Shown in pieces: positions 28,860-37,838 of a stretch of 64,000 bases of DNA. This DNA is from Brucella tritici (GTDB taxonomy: Bacteria > Pseudomonadota > Alphaproteobacteria > Rhizobiales > Rhizobiaceae): NCBI RefSeq assembly GCF_902825325.1, contig NZ_CADEAR010000002.1:310001-374000 (forward strand). The letters are read 5' to 3'. The notes beneath the pieces were generated by a model. It searched no databases, was not told the origin of the DNA, and worked only from the letters and a program-made list of their open reading frames with translations. Numbering within the stretch: the first letter of the stretch is position 1; each line of letters opens with the position of its first letter. The position numbers were made by a program, and so were the translations under genes.

Positions 28860-30773
28860 ATGTCGGGCCAGAAGTCAGGAATAGGCGATAATTCGCGCGA
28901 GCGTAAACCGGGACCGGTGGATTCCGAACCGTTCAAGCGCGCTCTAACGGCTTGCGTCCGCGCCATTTCCGGCGAGCACGAGCTGGAAGTGGCGTTCACC
29001 AACGACCGTCCGGCCTTGAGCGCCAATCGCGCCCGTCTTCCCGACCTGCCGAAGCGCCCGACTGCGCACGATATCGCCGTCACACGCGGCCTCGGTGATT
29101 CCATGGCGCTCCGTCAGGCGCGTCACAATCCACGCATTCACGCGGCACTTGCCCCGGAAGGAAAGCAGGCGCGTGCTATTTACGATGCTGTGGAGCAGGC
29201 GCGCGTGGAAGCCATCGGCGCCCGCGCCATGGCCGGCATGGCGGATAATCTTTCCACCATGCTTGCGGACAAATATTCGAAAGCCAATTTCTCTGCCGTC
29301 ACCGCCAAGGAAGACGCGCCGCTCGAGGAAGCTGTGTCGCTTCTGCTGCGTGAAAAACTGACCGGACGGGCCGCACCTGCGGAAGCCGGACAGGTGCTGG
29401 AACTGTGGCGCGACTGGATCGAGCAGAAGGCTGCCGCCGATATCGCACGGCTTGGCGACGATCTCGAAGACCAGCAGGCTTTTGCGCGCACGGTGCGTGA
29501 CATGCTCGCCTCCATGGATATGGCGGAAGAGCTGTCGCAGGAAGAACCGAGCGACGAGGAAGAGCAGAACGACGAGCAGACGCCTGATTCCGACGAGAAC
29601 GAGGAAGGCGGCGACGAGAGCCAGGAAGGTTCCGATTCCGCTGAAAGCGAGGAATCCGACAGTTCGAGCGATGAAGGCGAGCAGGGCGAAATGGATGCCG
29701 CCGATGCTTCTGCCGACGACATGGACGACAGCGATGATATCGACGCGGAAACGCCGGGTGATACGCGTCGTCCGAACCAGCCTTTCGCCAATTTTGCCGA
29801 GCATGTCGACTACAAGGTCTTCACGCGCGAGTTCGACGAAGAGGTCGAGGCGACCGATCTTTGCGACGAGGCGGAACTCGACCGTCTGCGCGGCTTCCTC
29901 GACAAGCAGCTTGCCAATCTGCAGGGTGTGGTGGGTCGTCTGGCCAACCGCCTTCAGCGCCGCCTGATGGCGCAGCAGAATCGTTCCTGGGATTTCGATC
30001 TGGAAGAGGGCTATCTCGATTCGGCCCGTCTGGTGCGTATCGTCATCGATCCGACGCAGCCGCTTTCCTACAAGCAGGAGCGCGATACGGATTTCCGCGA
30101 TACGGTCGTGACGCTGGTGCTGGACAATTCCGGCTCCATGCGTGGTCGTCCGATCACGGTTGCCGCGACCTGCGCGGATATTCTGGCTCGCACGCTGGAG
30201 CGTTGCGGCGTGAAGGTGGAAATTCTGGGCTTCACCACCAAGGCGTGGAAGGGCGGTCAGTCGCGCGAAGCGTGGCTTGGACGTGGCAAGCCTGCCAATC
30301 CGGGTCGCCTCAATGATCTGCGCCACATCGTCTACAAGAGCGCCGATGCGCCTTGGCGTCGTTCACGGCGCAATCTCGGCCTGATGATGCGCGAAGGCCT
30401 GCTCAAGGAAAACATCGACGGCGAGGCGCTGATCTGGGCGCATCAGCGGCTGCTGGCGCGTCCTGAACAGCGCAAGATCCTGATGATGATTTCGGATGGC
30501 GCGCCGGTCGACGACTCGACGCTTTCCGTCAATCCCGGCAACTATCTCGAGCGTCACCTGCGCGCCGTGATAGAGGAAATCGAAACGCGCTCGCCGGTGG
30601 AACTGATTGCAATCGGCATCGGCCATGATGTCACGCGCTATTATCAGCGTGCCGTCACCATCGTTGACGCGGAAGAGCTGGCTGGCGCCATGACGGAGCA
30701 GCTTGCTTCGCTGTTCGAGGAGCAGGGCGCTGCGGCGTCGGGCAAGGGCAGACGGCGAGCCGGTCGACGATAG
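28860..30773 (+). CDS. cobT: Cobaltochelatase subunit CobT
   Basis: 637 residues. An N-terminal helical region is followed by a very acidic Asp/Glu/Ser-rich stretch (about 220-300). The C-terminal von Willebrand A-like domain has the MIDAS motif DNSGSM near residue 421. It partners CobS in the ATP-dependent chaperone complex that drives cobalt chelation. It ends just before a strong terminator. Confidence 0.96.
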   Translation: MSGQKSGIGDNSRERKPGPVDSEPFKRALTACVRAISGEHELEVAFTNDRPALSANRARLPDLPKRPTAHDIAVTRGLGDSMALRQARHNPRIHAALAPEGKQARAIYDAVEQARVEAIGARAMAGMADNLSTMLADKYSKANFSAVTAKEDAPLEEAVSLLLREKLTGRAAPAEAGQVLELWRDWIEQKAAADIARLGDDLEDQQAFARTVRDMLASMDMAEELSQEEPSDEEEQNDEQTPDSDENEEGGDESQEGSDSAESEESDSSSDEGEQGEMDAADASADDMDDSDDIDAETPGDTRRPNQPFANFAEHVDYKVFTREFDEEVEATDLCDEAELDRLRGFLDKQLANLQGVVGRLANRLQRRLMAQQNRSWDFDLEEGYLDSARLVRIVIDPTQPLSYKQERDTDFRDTVVTLVLDNSGSMRGRPITVAATCADILARTLERCGVKVEILGFTTKAWKGGQSREAWLGRGKPANPGRLNDLRHIVYKSADAPWRRSRRNLGLMMREGLLKENIDGEALIWAHQRLLARPEQRKILMMISDGAPVDDSTLSVNPGNYLERHLRAVIEEIETRSPVELIAIGIGHDVTRYYQRAVTIVDAEELAGAMTEQLASLFEEQGAAASGKGRRRAGRR

Positions 30774-30789
30774 AATATCGGTCAAAGAA

Positions 30790-30816
30790 AAGGGCGCCTG
30801 AAGCGCCCTTTTTTCA
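30790..30816 (+). terminator. Intrinsic terminator after cobT
   Basis: Stem aagggcgc/gcgccctt with a five-base loop followed by six T residues. It overlaps the end region of the convergent SDR gene. Confidence 0.85.
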
Positions 30817-31554
30817 TGCCTGCTGTTTGGTTGCAGCCAGAACGATTTCGCGTATGCAGACACCCTGTGGCTGCTCATAGGCATAGAGAATGGCGCGAGC
30901 CACATCGTCGGACGAAAGCACAGGCGCGCCCATTTCCTTTTTCCATTCTTCGTAACCGGCCTTGATACCGGCGTCGCTGGTGTGGCTCAGAAGTTCGGTT
31001 TCCACGGCACCGGGCGCAATCGTCACGACACGGACATTGTGCGGGGAAAGTTCCTCGCGCAGATTTTCCGACATGCCATGCACGGCGAACTTGGTGCCGA
31101 CATAGGCGACATGATTGGCGAAGGTCTTGCGGCCAGCCACCGAACTGATGTTGATGATGGTTCCGTGCTTGCGCGCGACCATCCCGCCAGCCACGGCGTG
31201 AATGCCATTAAGGAGGCCCTTGACGTTTACTTCCAGCATCCGGTCCCACTCATCCGGGTTCTGTCTGGTTACTTCGCCGAGCAACATCACACCGGCATTG
31301 TTGACGATAGCGTCGGCGGGACCAAACTTTGCTTCGGCTTCCTGAACGGCGGCCAAAAGTGCCTTGCGGTCGGTAACGTCAACCGATTTGCAGAGCGTGT
31401 TCGGCAGGTTGAGCTTTTCCATCGCGTCCAGCCGGCGTGCCAGAAGCAGCAGCGGGTGACCACGTTGTGCAAGCATTTTTGCAGTGGCAAGGCCAATGCC
31501 CGAACTAGCACCAGTGACGATTACGAGCGGAAGCTTTTCCTTGTTAAAAGACAT
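30814..31554 (-). CDS. SDR family oxidoreductase
   Basis: 246 residues, a classical SDR with TGASSGIG, NNAGV, INISSVAG and the catalytic YVGTK. It most resembles the broad YdfG-like serine/3-hydroxy-acid dehydrogenase group, but the substrate is not predictable. It is monocistronic and convergent with cobT, sharing its terminator region. Confidence 0.88.
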   Translation of the reverse strand: MSFNKEKLPLVIVTGASSGIGLATAKMLAQRGHPLLLLARRLDAMEKLNLPNTLCKSVDVTDRKALLAAVQEAEAKFGPADAIVNNAGVMLLGEVTRQNPDEWDRMLEVNVKGLLNGIHAVAGGMVARKHGTIINISSVAGRKTFANHVAYVGTKFAVHGMSENLREELSPHNVRVVTIAPGAVETELLSHTSDAGIKAGYEEWKKEMGAPVLSSDDVARAILYAYEQPQGVCIREIVLAATKQQA

Positions 31555-31675
31555 CTAATCAATCCTAATCTAAATATAAATATAGTCACGTTGGAGCGTG
31601 AAAGCTGATGCTCGAATAAATTCAAGCGATTTTTGCTTTCTTCACGTGATATAGATACCCGTCTCGATAAAGAAA

Positions 31676-31698
31676 GACCGCAGGCAAAACCTGCGGTC
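31676..31698 (-). terminator. Intrinsic terminator of the queuosine-precursor transporter gene
   Basis: Perfect nine-pair stem gaccgcagg/cctgcggtc with a five-base loop; on the minus strand a T-rich tract (tttcttt) follows. It lies about 90 bases past the stop codon. Confidence 0.75.
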
Positions 31699-31785
31699 GA
31701 TCGAATATCGGTTCATATAAGACGTATTTATTGCGGAAAACCTGTTTCCGTTGCCTTCAACAGATCGAGATTTCTGGAAATGGTA

Positions 31786-32436
31786 TCAGCCGGCGTTTGT
31801 CCGGTTTGGCGCGTAAAGCGTCGGAGCGAAGACCGCCAGGATGGCACCATAGGGAATCAGCATCAGCGTTCCCATGATGACCTTCACGAAGAAGTCGCCG
31901 AAAGCCAGCGACGCCCATAGCGGCACGCCGAGGCCGAGGAAGGATGCCGGTTCGGCAAGGGACGAATCGGGCATGCCGGTCAGCTTGTCGATCCAGGCGA
32001 AACCGGCTGCGAAGGCAATCGAGAAGAACAGGATCGTATCGAGCACAGAGCCGAACATGGCTGCCGCAAAGGGGGCTTTCCACCAGGTCTTGCGACGCAG
32101 GCGGTCGAAAACGGTAATGTCCATCAGCTGCGCGAGAAGGAAGGCGGAACCGGAGGCAATGGCGATACGCGGGGTCGCGAGCCAGATCGACATGATGACA
32201 CCAAGCACGAAACCGGCATAGACGACCTTGCGCGCGGCGGCAGGGCCGAAGCGGCGATTCGTCAGGTCATTGACCAGAAAGGCGATGGGGTAGGTAAAGG
32301 CGCCGTAGGTCAGCACTTCACCGAGGCCGAAATGCTGGAACGGATACTGGACAAGTATGTTCGACGCGGCAACCGCCACGCACATTGCCAGTATCGCAGG
32401 CATAAGCCGGGAATAAGAAGGTGTCTCGATTGACAT
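31786..32436 (-). CDS. Queuosine precursor transporter (VUT/YhhQ family)
   Basis: 216 residues with about six membrane segments. It has the VUT-family stretch YPIAFLVNDLTNRRFG near residue 49 and acidic/basic residues within the helices. Family members import preQ0/preQ1 precursors of the tRNA base queuosine. The start at 32436 has AGGA eight bases upstream. The 30 bases before and over the start match a preQ1-I riboswitch aptamer, which supports the assignment. It follows rpmB on the same strand beyond a terminator. Confidence 0.87.
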   Translation of the reverse strand: MSIETPSYSRLMPAILAMCVAVAASNILVQYPFQHFGLGEVLTYGAFTYPIAFLVNDLTNRRFGPAAARKVVYAGFVLGVIMSIWLATPRIAIASGSAFLLAQLMDITVFDRLRRKTWWKAPFAAAMFGSVLDTILFFSIAFAAGFAWIDKLTGMPDSSLAEPASFLGLGVPLWASLAFGDFFVKVIMGTLMLIPYGAILAVFAPTLYAPNRTNAG

Positions 32437-32463
32437 TTTTTTATCCTGGGTGATGGAACCAGC
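32434..32463 (-). promoter_or_regulatory. Probable preQ1-I riboswitch overlapping ribosome site and start codon
   Basis: On the minus strand: stem CTGG/CCAG, loop opening with TTCC and ending in ACCC, then GGAT, six A residues and the ATG. The order GGTTC, three loop bases, ACCC, stem, ATAAAAAA, three pairing bases is that of preQ1-I aptamers. Here the loop triplet CAT can pair with the start codon ATG, where the classic example pairs UAG with CUA. The Shine-Dalgarno AGGA lies in the stem/tail. Confidence 0.6.
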
Positions 32464-32493
32464 AAAAAAGGCCGACAGAAGCCGGCCTTTTTT
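32464..32493 (-). terminator. Intrinsic terminator of rpmB
   Basis: Stem of eleven pairs (aaaaaaggccg with cggcctttttt), T-run on both strands. It lies directly between rpmB and the riboswitch-like element. Confidence 0.85.
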
Positions 32494-32515
32494 GTCGAAA
32501 TTTTTGGCCGGAAAC

Positions 32516-32815
32516 TTAGGCAGCGACTGCTGCTTCAGCCTGCTTCTTTGCGATCTGACGCTTCAGCAGGCGAGCGCGCTGCGAGAGTTCCTTGTCGTCA
32601 GACTTGACGAGGAACGCATCAAGACCGCCGCGATGTTCAACCGAACGCAGAGCGTTGGCGGAAACGCGCAGGCGATAGCTCTGGCCGAGCGTTTCGGACA
32701 TCAGCGTAACATTGCAGAGGTTCGGCAGAAAGCGGCGACGCGTCTTGTTGTTCGCGTGGCTGACATTGTTGCCGTACTGGACCGACTTGCCGGTCAATTC
32801 ACAAGCGCGGGACAT
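32516..32815 (-). CDS. rpmB: 50S ribosomal protein L28
   Basis: 99 residues, normal alphaproteobacterial L28 size, beginning [15 protein letters not shown] with the [18 protein letters not shown] motif. It is part of the large ribosomal subunit. Transcribed alone from the minus strand and ended by a strong terminator. Confidence 0.97.
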   Translation of the reverse strand: MSRACELTGKSVQYGNNVSHANNKTRRRFLPNLCNVTLMSETLGQSYRLRVSANALRSVEHRGGLDAFLVKSDDKELSQRARLLKRQIAKKQAEAAVAA

Positions 32816-33268
32816 TTTGGTCTCACCTTCAATTACGTTCTTTTCAGGCCCCGACCCGAATGTCCGAATTCAAGCAATCAACGCAGTTTGATGCTGCTGG
32901 CGCGCGATCTCGGACAGGCGGCCTATTGGGAAAGTCGCGTTTCTATAGTGACAGCAGCCGTTGCAGTCAAGTGAGATTCCGTATCCATCGCGCAAAGACG
33001 CGGTTTTCCGGCTTTCGCACGGTCTTCACGAAAGCTTGCGATCATAACTTCGCCAGTTTTGCTTGGCTTACACAGATACTGTATCGAAGAATCCCACGCA
33101 ACTTTGTGGCGTTCCAATGTGGTTGAAAACCATCAGGGGACGACCAGGCGAAAACAAGTCGCAAGATTGGATAAAGCGAATTTGCTTTGAGTTTTTGTCT
33201 TTACGCATGTCTTTATCGGAAAACGCTCCCCCTTTTCCACGACGTGCTTTAGCGAAAGGAATGCGCGC
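32816..33268. other. Intergenic region between rpmB and the DUF3108 gene
   Basis: 453 bases with the divergent promoters. A degenerate copy of the dispersed palindromic element lies at about 33203-33250 (acgcatgtctttatcggaaa, then ccttttccacgacgtgct). No gene recognised. Confidence 0.5.
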
Positions 33269-34099
33269 ATGATCGAACCGTCGCATAAGTTAAAGCCCGT
33301 CTGGCACCGGCTGGCGCATGGTGGTGTGTTGGCCTTCGCGGGCCTGATCTTTGCGGGATCAATGATTGCAGGCGGACCGGCCAGGGCCAATGATCTTTAT
33401 CGAACCGAATACGATATTTCCATTTTCGGGCTTTCGATTGCAAAGTCCGCCATGGAAACCACGGTTAATGGCGCAAATTACAACCTCAACGGCCGCTTTT
33501 TGACTTCCGGTCTGGCGCGGGTGTTCGACAATACGGACGGCACCGTGCACGTTACCGGCAGCACTGTCAGCGGCAAGGTCGTGCCGAAGAGCTTCGATCT
33601 CGCTTACAAGCATGGCCGCAAGAACAAGAGCACCACGATCCGCTTTGCCAATGGCAATGTCGTCTCGGCAGAAAACCAGCCTCCGGTGAAAAAGCGTGAT
33701 CCATGGGTGGAAACATCGCCGCAGGACCTTCTCAATGTCAGCGATCCGCTGAGCGCGCTCATGATACCTGCAAAGAACGGTCGGGCAGTCTGCGACCGTT
33801 CGCTGAGCGTGTTTGACGGGCAGACCCGCGCGGAGATCAAGCTTTCCTTCAACGGCACCGAATCGTTTACGACCGATGGCTTCACCGGCGAATCGGTCAT
33901 CTGCTCTGCAAAGTTTGTTCCGATTTCGGGATATCAGAAGGGCAAGAAGGCTATCGATTATCTGAGCAATCGCAGCCGGATGACGATTTCCTTCGCATCG
34001 CTCGGCAATTCGGGCATCTATGCGCCCGTCGTGGCCCGAATCGGGACGCAGATCGGCACGCTCAAGATCCAAGCCACCCGTTTTTCCAAGGTAAACTGA
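33269..34099 (+). CDS. DUF3108 domain-containing secreted protein
   Basis: 276 residues. A hydrophobic segment (about 18-37) ending near PARAND is a signal peptide. The mature protein matches DUF3108, a predominantly beta-sheet envelope family without established function. Two cysteines (AVCDRS and VICSAK) may form a disulfide. Location next to rpmB is conserved in Rhizobiales. The start at 33269 follows a modest AAAGGAATG-type site. Confidence 0.82.
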   Translation: MIEPSHKLKPVWHRLAHGGVLAFAGLIFAGSMIAGGPARANDLYRTEYDISIFGLSIAKSAMETTVNGANYNLNGRFLTSGLARVFDNTDGTVHVTGSTVSGKVVPKSFDLAYKHGRKNKSTTIRFANGNVVSAENQPPVKKRDPWVETSPQDLLNVSDPLSALMIPAKNGRAVCDRSLSVFDGQTRAEIKLSFNGTESFTTDGFTGESVICSAKFVPISGYQKGKKAIDYLSNRSRMTISFASLGNSGIYAPVVARIGTQIGTLKIQATRFSKVN

Positions 34100-34113
34100 C
34101 CGGCGGTCAGAAT

Positions 34114-34539
34114 TCAATGCTTCGGATGCACGCATTCCTCATGGTTGCCGAGGATTTCGATCACGCGGCACTGGTCGATGCGGCCATGGGCGGTGCATTC
34201 CAGCATGCGCTGCAATTCCGTTTTCAGTGACAGCAGTTTTGCGATGCGGTGTTCGACATCGCTCAAGCGTGCGCGTGCAATAGCGTCGGCTGCCGCACAG
34301 GACTGGTCGGGATTATCCTGAAGATCAAGTAGAGTGCGGATGGCATCCACCTCAAAACCCAGATCGCGTGCATGGCGGATGAAAAGCAGCCGCTGGACAT
34401 CCTGCCCGTCATAGAGGCGGCGATTGCCGTCGCTGCGCGGTGGTGAGGGCAAGAGGCCGATCTGCTCGTAATAGCGAATTGTCGGCACTTTGACGCCGCT
34501 CGCTTTCGATGCTTCGCCGATCGATACATTCATGATCAT
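34114..34539 (-). CDS. MerR family metal-responsive regulator (ZntR/CadR/PbrR-like)
   Basis: About 141 residues (an alternative ATG at 34533 gives 139). N-terminal MerR helix-turn-helix (PTIRYYEQIGLL, NRRLY), then a dimerisation helix. Metal-site cysteines are plausible at the C-terminal part (ECTAHGRIDQC and EECVHPKH) and in QSCAAAD. It is divergent from the P-type ATPase gene and a typical MerR operator lies between them. Zn, Cd or Pb sensing is likelier than copper, because the ATPase is of the Zn/Cd branch. Confidence 0.88.
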   Translation of the reverse strand: MIMNVSIGEASKASGVKVPTIRYYEQIGLLPSPPRSDGNRRLYDGQDVQRLLFIRHARDLGFEVDAIRTLLDLQDNPDQSCAAADAIARARLSDVEHRIAKLLSLKTELQRMLECTAHGRIDQCRVIEILGNHEECVHPKH

Positions 34540-34546
34540 TTTCCGC

Positions 34547-34577
34547 TTGCTCCTCTAGTCACTAGAGGATGTAGACC
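34547..34577 (+). promoter_or_regulatory. MerR-type promoter and operator of the metal ATPase
   Basis: The inverted repeat cctctagt-c-actagagg (34552-34568) lies between a -35-like TTGCTC (34547-34552) and a -10-like TAGACC (34572-34577) spaced 19 bases apart. The long spacer with a central palindrome is the hallmark of MerR-activated promoters. Confidence 0.75.
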
Positions 34578-34619
34578 TTGCTCAAGACAATTCAAGAGCG
34601 ATCCTGAAAAGGGCAGATC

Positions 34620-37109
34620 ATGAGTGAAACATTGAACCAGATTCGCTTTCGCATCGACGGTATGGATTGCGCATCCTGCGCAGCCAAGATCGATACTGCC
34701 GTGCGGCGGGTGCGCGGTATTGAGGATGTGTCCGTCTCTGTCACGGCAGGCACGATGACTGTCAGCCATGATGGAACGGGCGATCTCGACAAGGTCGCAA
34801 GCAAGGTACGCAGCCTCGGCTATGGCGTCGAGCCGCTCATCGAGGAAAAAGCAGTCGCGAAGCGAGAGCATTCGCACGATCATTCTCACCACGACCACGA
34901 CCACGACCATGCGGCGTGTGGTGGTCATCACGACCACCACGATCATGATCATGAAGCCCATGACAAGGCTATTGCTGTAACGGCCAACAGTTTCCGCTTT
35001 CAGGTCGATGGTATGGATTGTGCATCCTGCGCGGCCAAGATCGATACTGCCGTGCGTCGCCTTTCGGGCGTGACAGATGTGTCCGTCTCAGTGACCAATG
35101 GTGCGATGACCGTCAATCATGATGGAACGGCAAAGAGCGACGAAATTGCCGGAAAGGTGACGGCGCTGGGCTACAGGACCGCGCTTGCCGAAACCGCTGC
35201 CGCCGGTGCCGGTTCTACACCAAAGGCGACCGCGCCAACAAAGCCGCTGCCCTGGTGGCGTTCAAAAAAGGGCCAGATGATGCTGGCCTGTGGCGGCGGG
35301 CTGGTCGCGGCCTATATTGTCGGACATCTTTATCCGCCCCTCGCGCTTTGGGCTGTTACGGCCGCAATGCTGATCGGCCTCGTGCCGATTGCTAGGCGTG
35401 CCTATATGGCGGCGATCAATGGCACGCCATTTTCCATCGAGATGCTGATGACGATTGCTGCTGTGGGCGCAGTGTTCATCGACGCGACCGAGGAAGCGGC
35501 AGCCGTCGTGTTTCTGTTTCTGGTCGGTGAGCTTCTGGAAGGCGTTGCCGCCGGAAAGGCGCGCGCCAGCATTCAATCCCTGACCATGCTGGTGCCGAAG
35601 ACAGCCTTTCTTGAGAAAAACGGGGCGACCGCTGAAGTTGCCGCCGACAGCCTGGCGGTCGGCGATGTGATCTCCGTGCGTCCGGGCGACCGTATGCCTG
35701 CGGACGGCGAAATCCTGACGGGCGAGAGCGCTGTCGATGAAGCGCCGGTTACCGGTGAAAGCACGCCGGTCGGGAAGGCTGAAGGCGACACGGTTTTTGC
35801 CGGCACGATCAATGGCGATGGCGTGCTGCGGGTCCGGGTCACGGCTGCGGCGCAGGACAACACCATCGCCCGTGTTGTGCGGCTGGTCGAGGAAGCGCAG
35901 GAAGCCAAGGCGCCGACGGAACGTTTCATCAATCGTTTCTCGACCTATTACACGCCGGGCGTCGTGGTTGTGGCCGCACTCGTCGCCATTCTGCCGCCGC
36001 TTCTTGCGGGGGGCGGCTGGAATGAATGGGTCTACAAGGGGCTTGCGATCCTTCTGATCGGTTGTCCCTGCGCGTTGGTCATATCCACACCTGCTGCCAT
36101 TGCTGCAGCTCTCTCGTCAGGCGCACGGCGCGGCCTTTTGATGAAGGGTGGTGCTGTGCTGGAAACCATCGGCAAGATCACGGCGGCCTGCTTCGACAAG
36201 ACCGGTACGTTGACCGAAGGCAAGCCGCAGGTGACAGATGTTCTTGCAGGCGACCTGCCCGAAGATGAAGTGCTGCGTCTTGCTGCGTCCCTGGATGCGG
36301 GCTCAAGCCATCCGCTGGCGCTGGCGATTGTCGGTGCCGCAGAACAGCGTAACCTGAAACTGTCCGTCATCACGCAGGGCAAGGCCCATGGCGGCAAGGG
36401 TGTTTCAGGGACGGTTGGTGAAATGGACCTGTTTCTGGGGTCGCGCCGCGCAGCCAATGATATTGCAGCCATTCCGGATGCGCTGGCGAGCCTTATTGTC
36501 GCCTGCAACGACGAAGGCAAGACCGTTTCTGTCCTTGTCGCCAATGGCAAGATTGCCGGTGCAATCGCCATGCGTGATGAACCGCGCGCCGATGCCATTG
36601 CCGGTTTGCAGGAACTGAAAGCTGCCAATATTCGCACCGTCATGCTGACGGGTGATAATCGTCGTACCGCGGAAGCAATTGGTCACGACCTTGGTATTGA
36701 GGTGCGGGCCGAGCTTCTGCCGGAAGACAAGCAGCGCATCGTCGGCGAGTTGCGTAAAGACGGTCTGATCGTCGCCAAGATCGGCGATGGCATCAACGAT
36801 GCACCGGCACTGGCTGCCGCCGATGTCGGCATCGCCATGGGTGGCGGCACGGACGTGGCGCTGGAAACAGCCGACGCCGCTGTCCTGCACGGGCGGGTTG
36901 GCGATGTGGCGGAAATGGTCGATCTTTCCAAGCGAACCATGCGCAATATCCATCAGAATATTGCCATAGCGCTCGGATTGAAGGCTGTCTTTCTGGTGAC
37001 CACCGTTCTGGGTATCACCGGCCTCTGGCCCGCGATTCTGGCCGATACCGGCGCAACCGTTCTTGTGACGATCAATGCTTTGCGGCTTTTGCGGCAACCG
37101 GCGCGATAA
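34620..37109 (+). CDS. Heavy-metal translocating P1B-type ATPase (ZntA-like), two HMA domains
   Basis: 829 residues. Two metal-binding HMA domains (about 4-70 and 122-190), each with GMDCASCAAKID, flank a His/Asp-rich linker (about 80-118). The ATPase core follows with the CPC membrane motif (near residue 482), phosphorylation site DKTGT (near 526) and hinge GDGINDAP. The CPC context and the MerR partner favour Zn/Cd/Pb export from the cytoplasm. The HMA copies are also alike at DNA level, pointing to internal duplication. Induction by metal through the divergent MerR protein is expected. Confidence 0.92.
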   Translation: MSETLNQIRFRIDGMDCASCAAKIDTAVRRVRGIEDVSVSVTAGTMTVSHDGTGDLDKVASKVRSLGYGVEPLIEEKAVAKREHSHDHSHHDHDHDHAACGGHHDHHDHDHEAHDKAIAVTANSFRFQVDGMDCASCAAKIDTAVRRLSGVTDVSVSVTNGAMTVNHDGTAKSDEIAGKVTALGYRTALAETAAAGAGSTPKATAPTKPLPWWRSKKGQMMLACGGGLVAAYIVGHLYPPLALWAVTAAMLIGLVPIARRAYMAAINGTPFSIEMLMTIAAVGAVFIDATEEAAAVVFLFLVGELLEGVAAGKARASIQSLTMLVPKTAFLEKNGATAEVAADSLAVGDVISVRPGDRMPADGEILTGESAVDEAPVTGESTPVGKAEGDTVFAGTINGDGVLRVRVTAAAQDNTIARVVRLVEEAQEAKAPTERFINRFSTYYTPGVVVVAALVAILPPLLAGGGWNEWVYKGLAILLIGCPCALVISTPAAIAAALSSGARRGLLMKGGAVLETIGKITAACFDKTGTLTEGKPQVTDVLAGDLPEDEVLRLAASLDAGSSHPLALAIVGAAEQRNLKLSVITQGKAHGGKGVSGTVGEMDLFLGSRRAANDIAAIPDALASLIVACNDEGKTVSVLVANGKIAGAIAMRDEPRADAIAGLQELKAANIRTVMLTGDNRRTAEAIGHDLGIEVRAELLPEDKQRIVGELRKDGLIVAKIGDGINDAPALAAADVGIAMGGGTDVALETADAAVLHGRVGDVAEMVDLSKRTMRNIHQNIAIALGLKAVFLVTTVLGITGLWPAILADTGATVLVTINALRLLRQPAR

Positions 37110-37116
37110 ACTAATT

Positions 37117-37262
37117 GCCGCGCTCCGTCCCTCATGCTGAGGAGCGGCCCGAGAAATCGAGGGCCGTGTCTCGAAGGGCGAGGGACGGCTCCATTAGTTC
37201 CCATCTCCAATCTTTCGAGATGGTATCCTTCGCGAGCTCAGGATACCTCCTCAAGATGAGGA
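37117..37262. repeat. Rhizobiales-type palindromic repeat pair
   Basis: The first unit (37121-37188) has arms cgtccctc and gagggacg with gctgaggagc and gtctcgaagg inside, a widespread alphaproteobacterial REP design. The second unit (37215-37262) contains ggtatcctt and aggatacc arms followed by ctcaagatgaggag. They fill the gap between convergent genes. Confidence 0.7.
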
Positions 37263-37284
37263 GATGGGGCAATCGCCCGAAAAT

Positions 37285-37791
37285 TTACTCGCCGATCAGA
37301 ACGCGGATGCGCTCGCTATATTGCTTGCCGAAGGCGAGATGTTCGGGATTGATATCCTTCAATTCGTCCACCAGTTGCGGCTCATTCTCGGCGTCTGCGG
37401 CGGCAAGGCTGCTCATCAGGGCGAAATAGCCGAGAATATAATCGGACGGCGTGATGTTCTGGGCCTTGAGCACTTCCACGACCTGCGGACGGGATTCGAC
37501 GCTCTTCACCATCTTGTCGAAGGAAGGCGTGGCATCCTGTCCTTCTTCTTCGGTCGCTGAAAGTTCCATGCCACCCAGCTGTTCCTGCACTTTTTCCATG
37601 CGCGACAGGAAATCTTCGCTCAGCTTGAAATTGTTGATTTCGGCAGGCGTCTGCTTCGGTGCGACATCAAGCAGGTCGTCGGCAAACGCGACGCTTGTGG
37701 AAACGGGCACGGCGACAAGAGAAAGGCCAATGGGGAAAAGGCCGAGGAAAACGGCGCAGCCTGCAATCTTGAAACGGGAAAACACCGTCAT
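37285..37791 (-). CDS. Secreted protein of unknown function
   Basis: 168 residues from the ATG at 37791, preceded by GAGGA at good spacing; a longer frame begins at 37830 without one. A signal peptide runs to about SVAFADD. The mature part is acidic and helical with no recognised domain (segments LSEDFLSRMEKVQEQ and YILGYFALMSSLAAA). It sits downstream of gloB on the same strand, separated by about 47 bases. Confidence 0.68.
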   Translation of the reverse strand: MTVFSRFKIAGCAVFLGLFPIGLSLVAVPVSTSVAFADDLLDVAPKQTPAEINNFKLSEDFLSRMEKVQEQLGGMELSATEEEGQDATPSFDKMVKSVESRPQVVEVLKAQNITPSDYILGYFALMSSLAAADAENEPQLVDELKDINPEHLAFGKQYSERIRVLIGE

Positions 37792-37838
37792 TTTTCTATC
37801 CTCGAACTGTGGAACGATTCGCGTTCTCAAATGGTATG

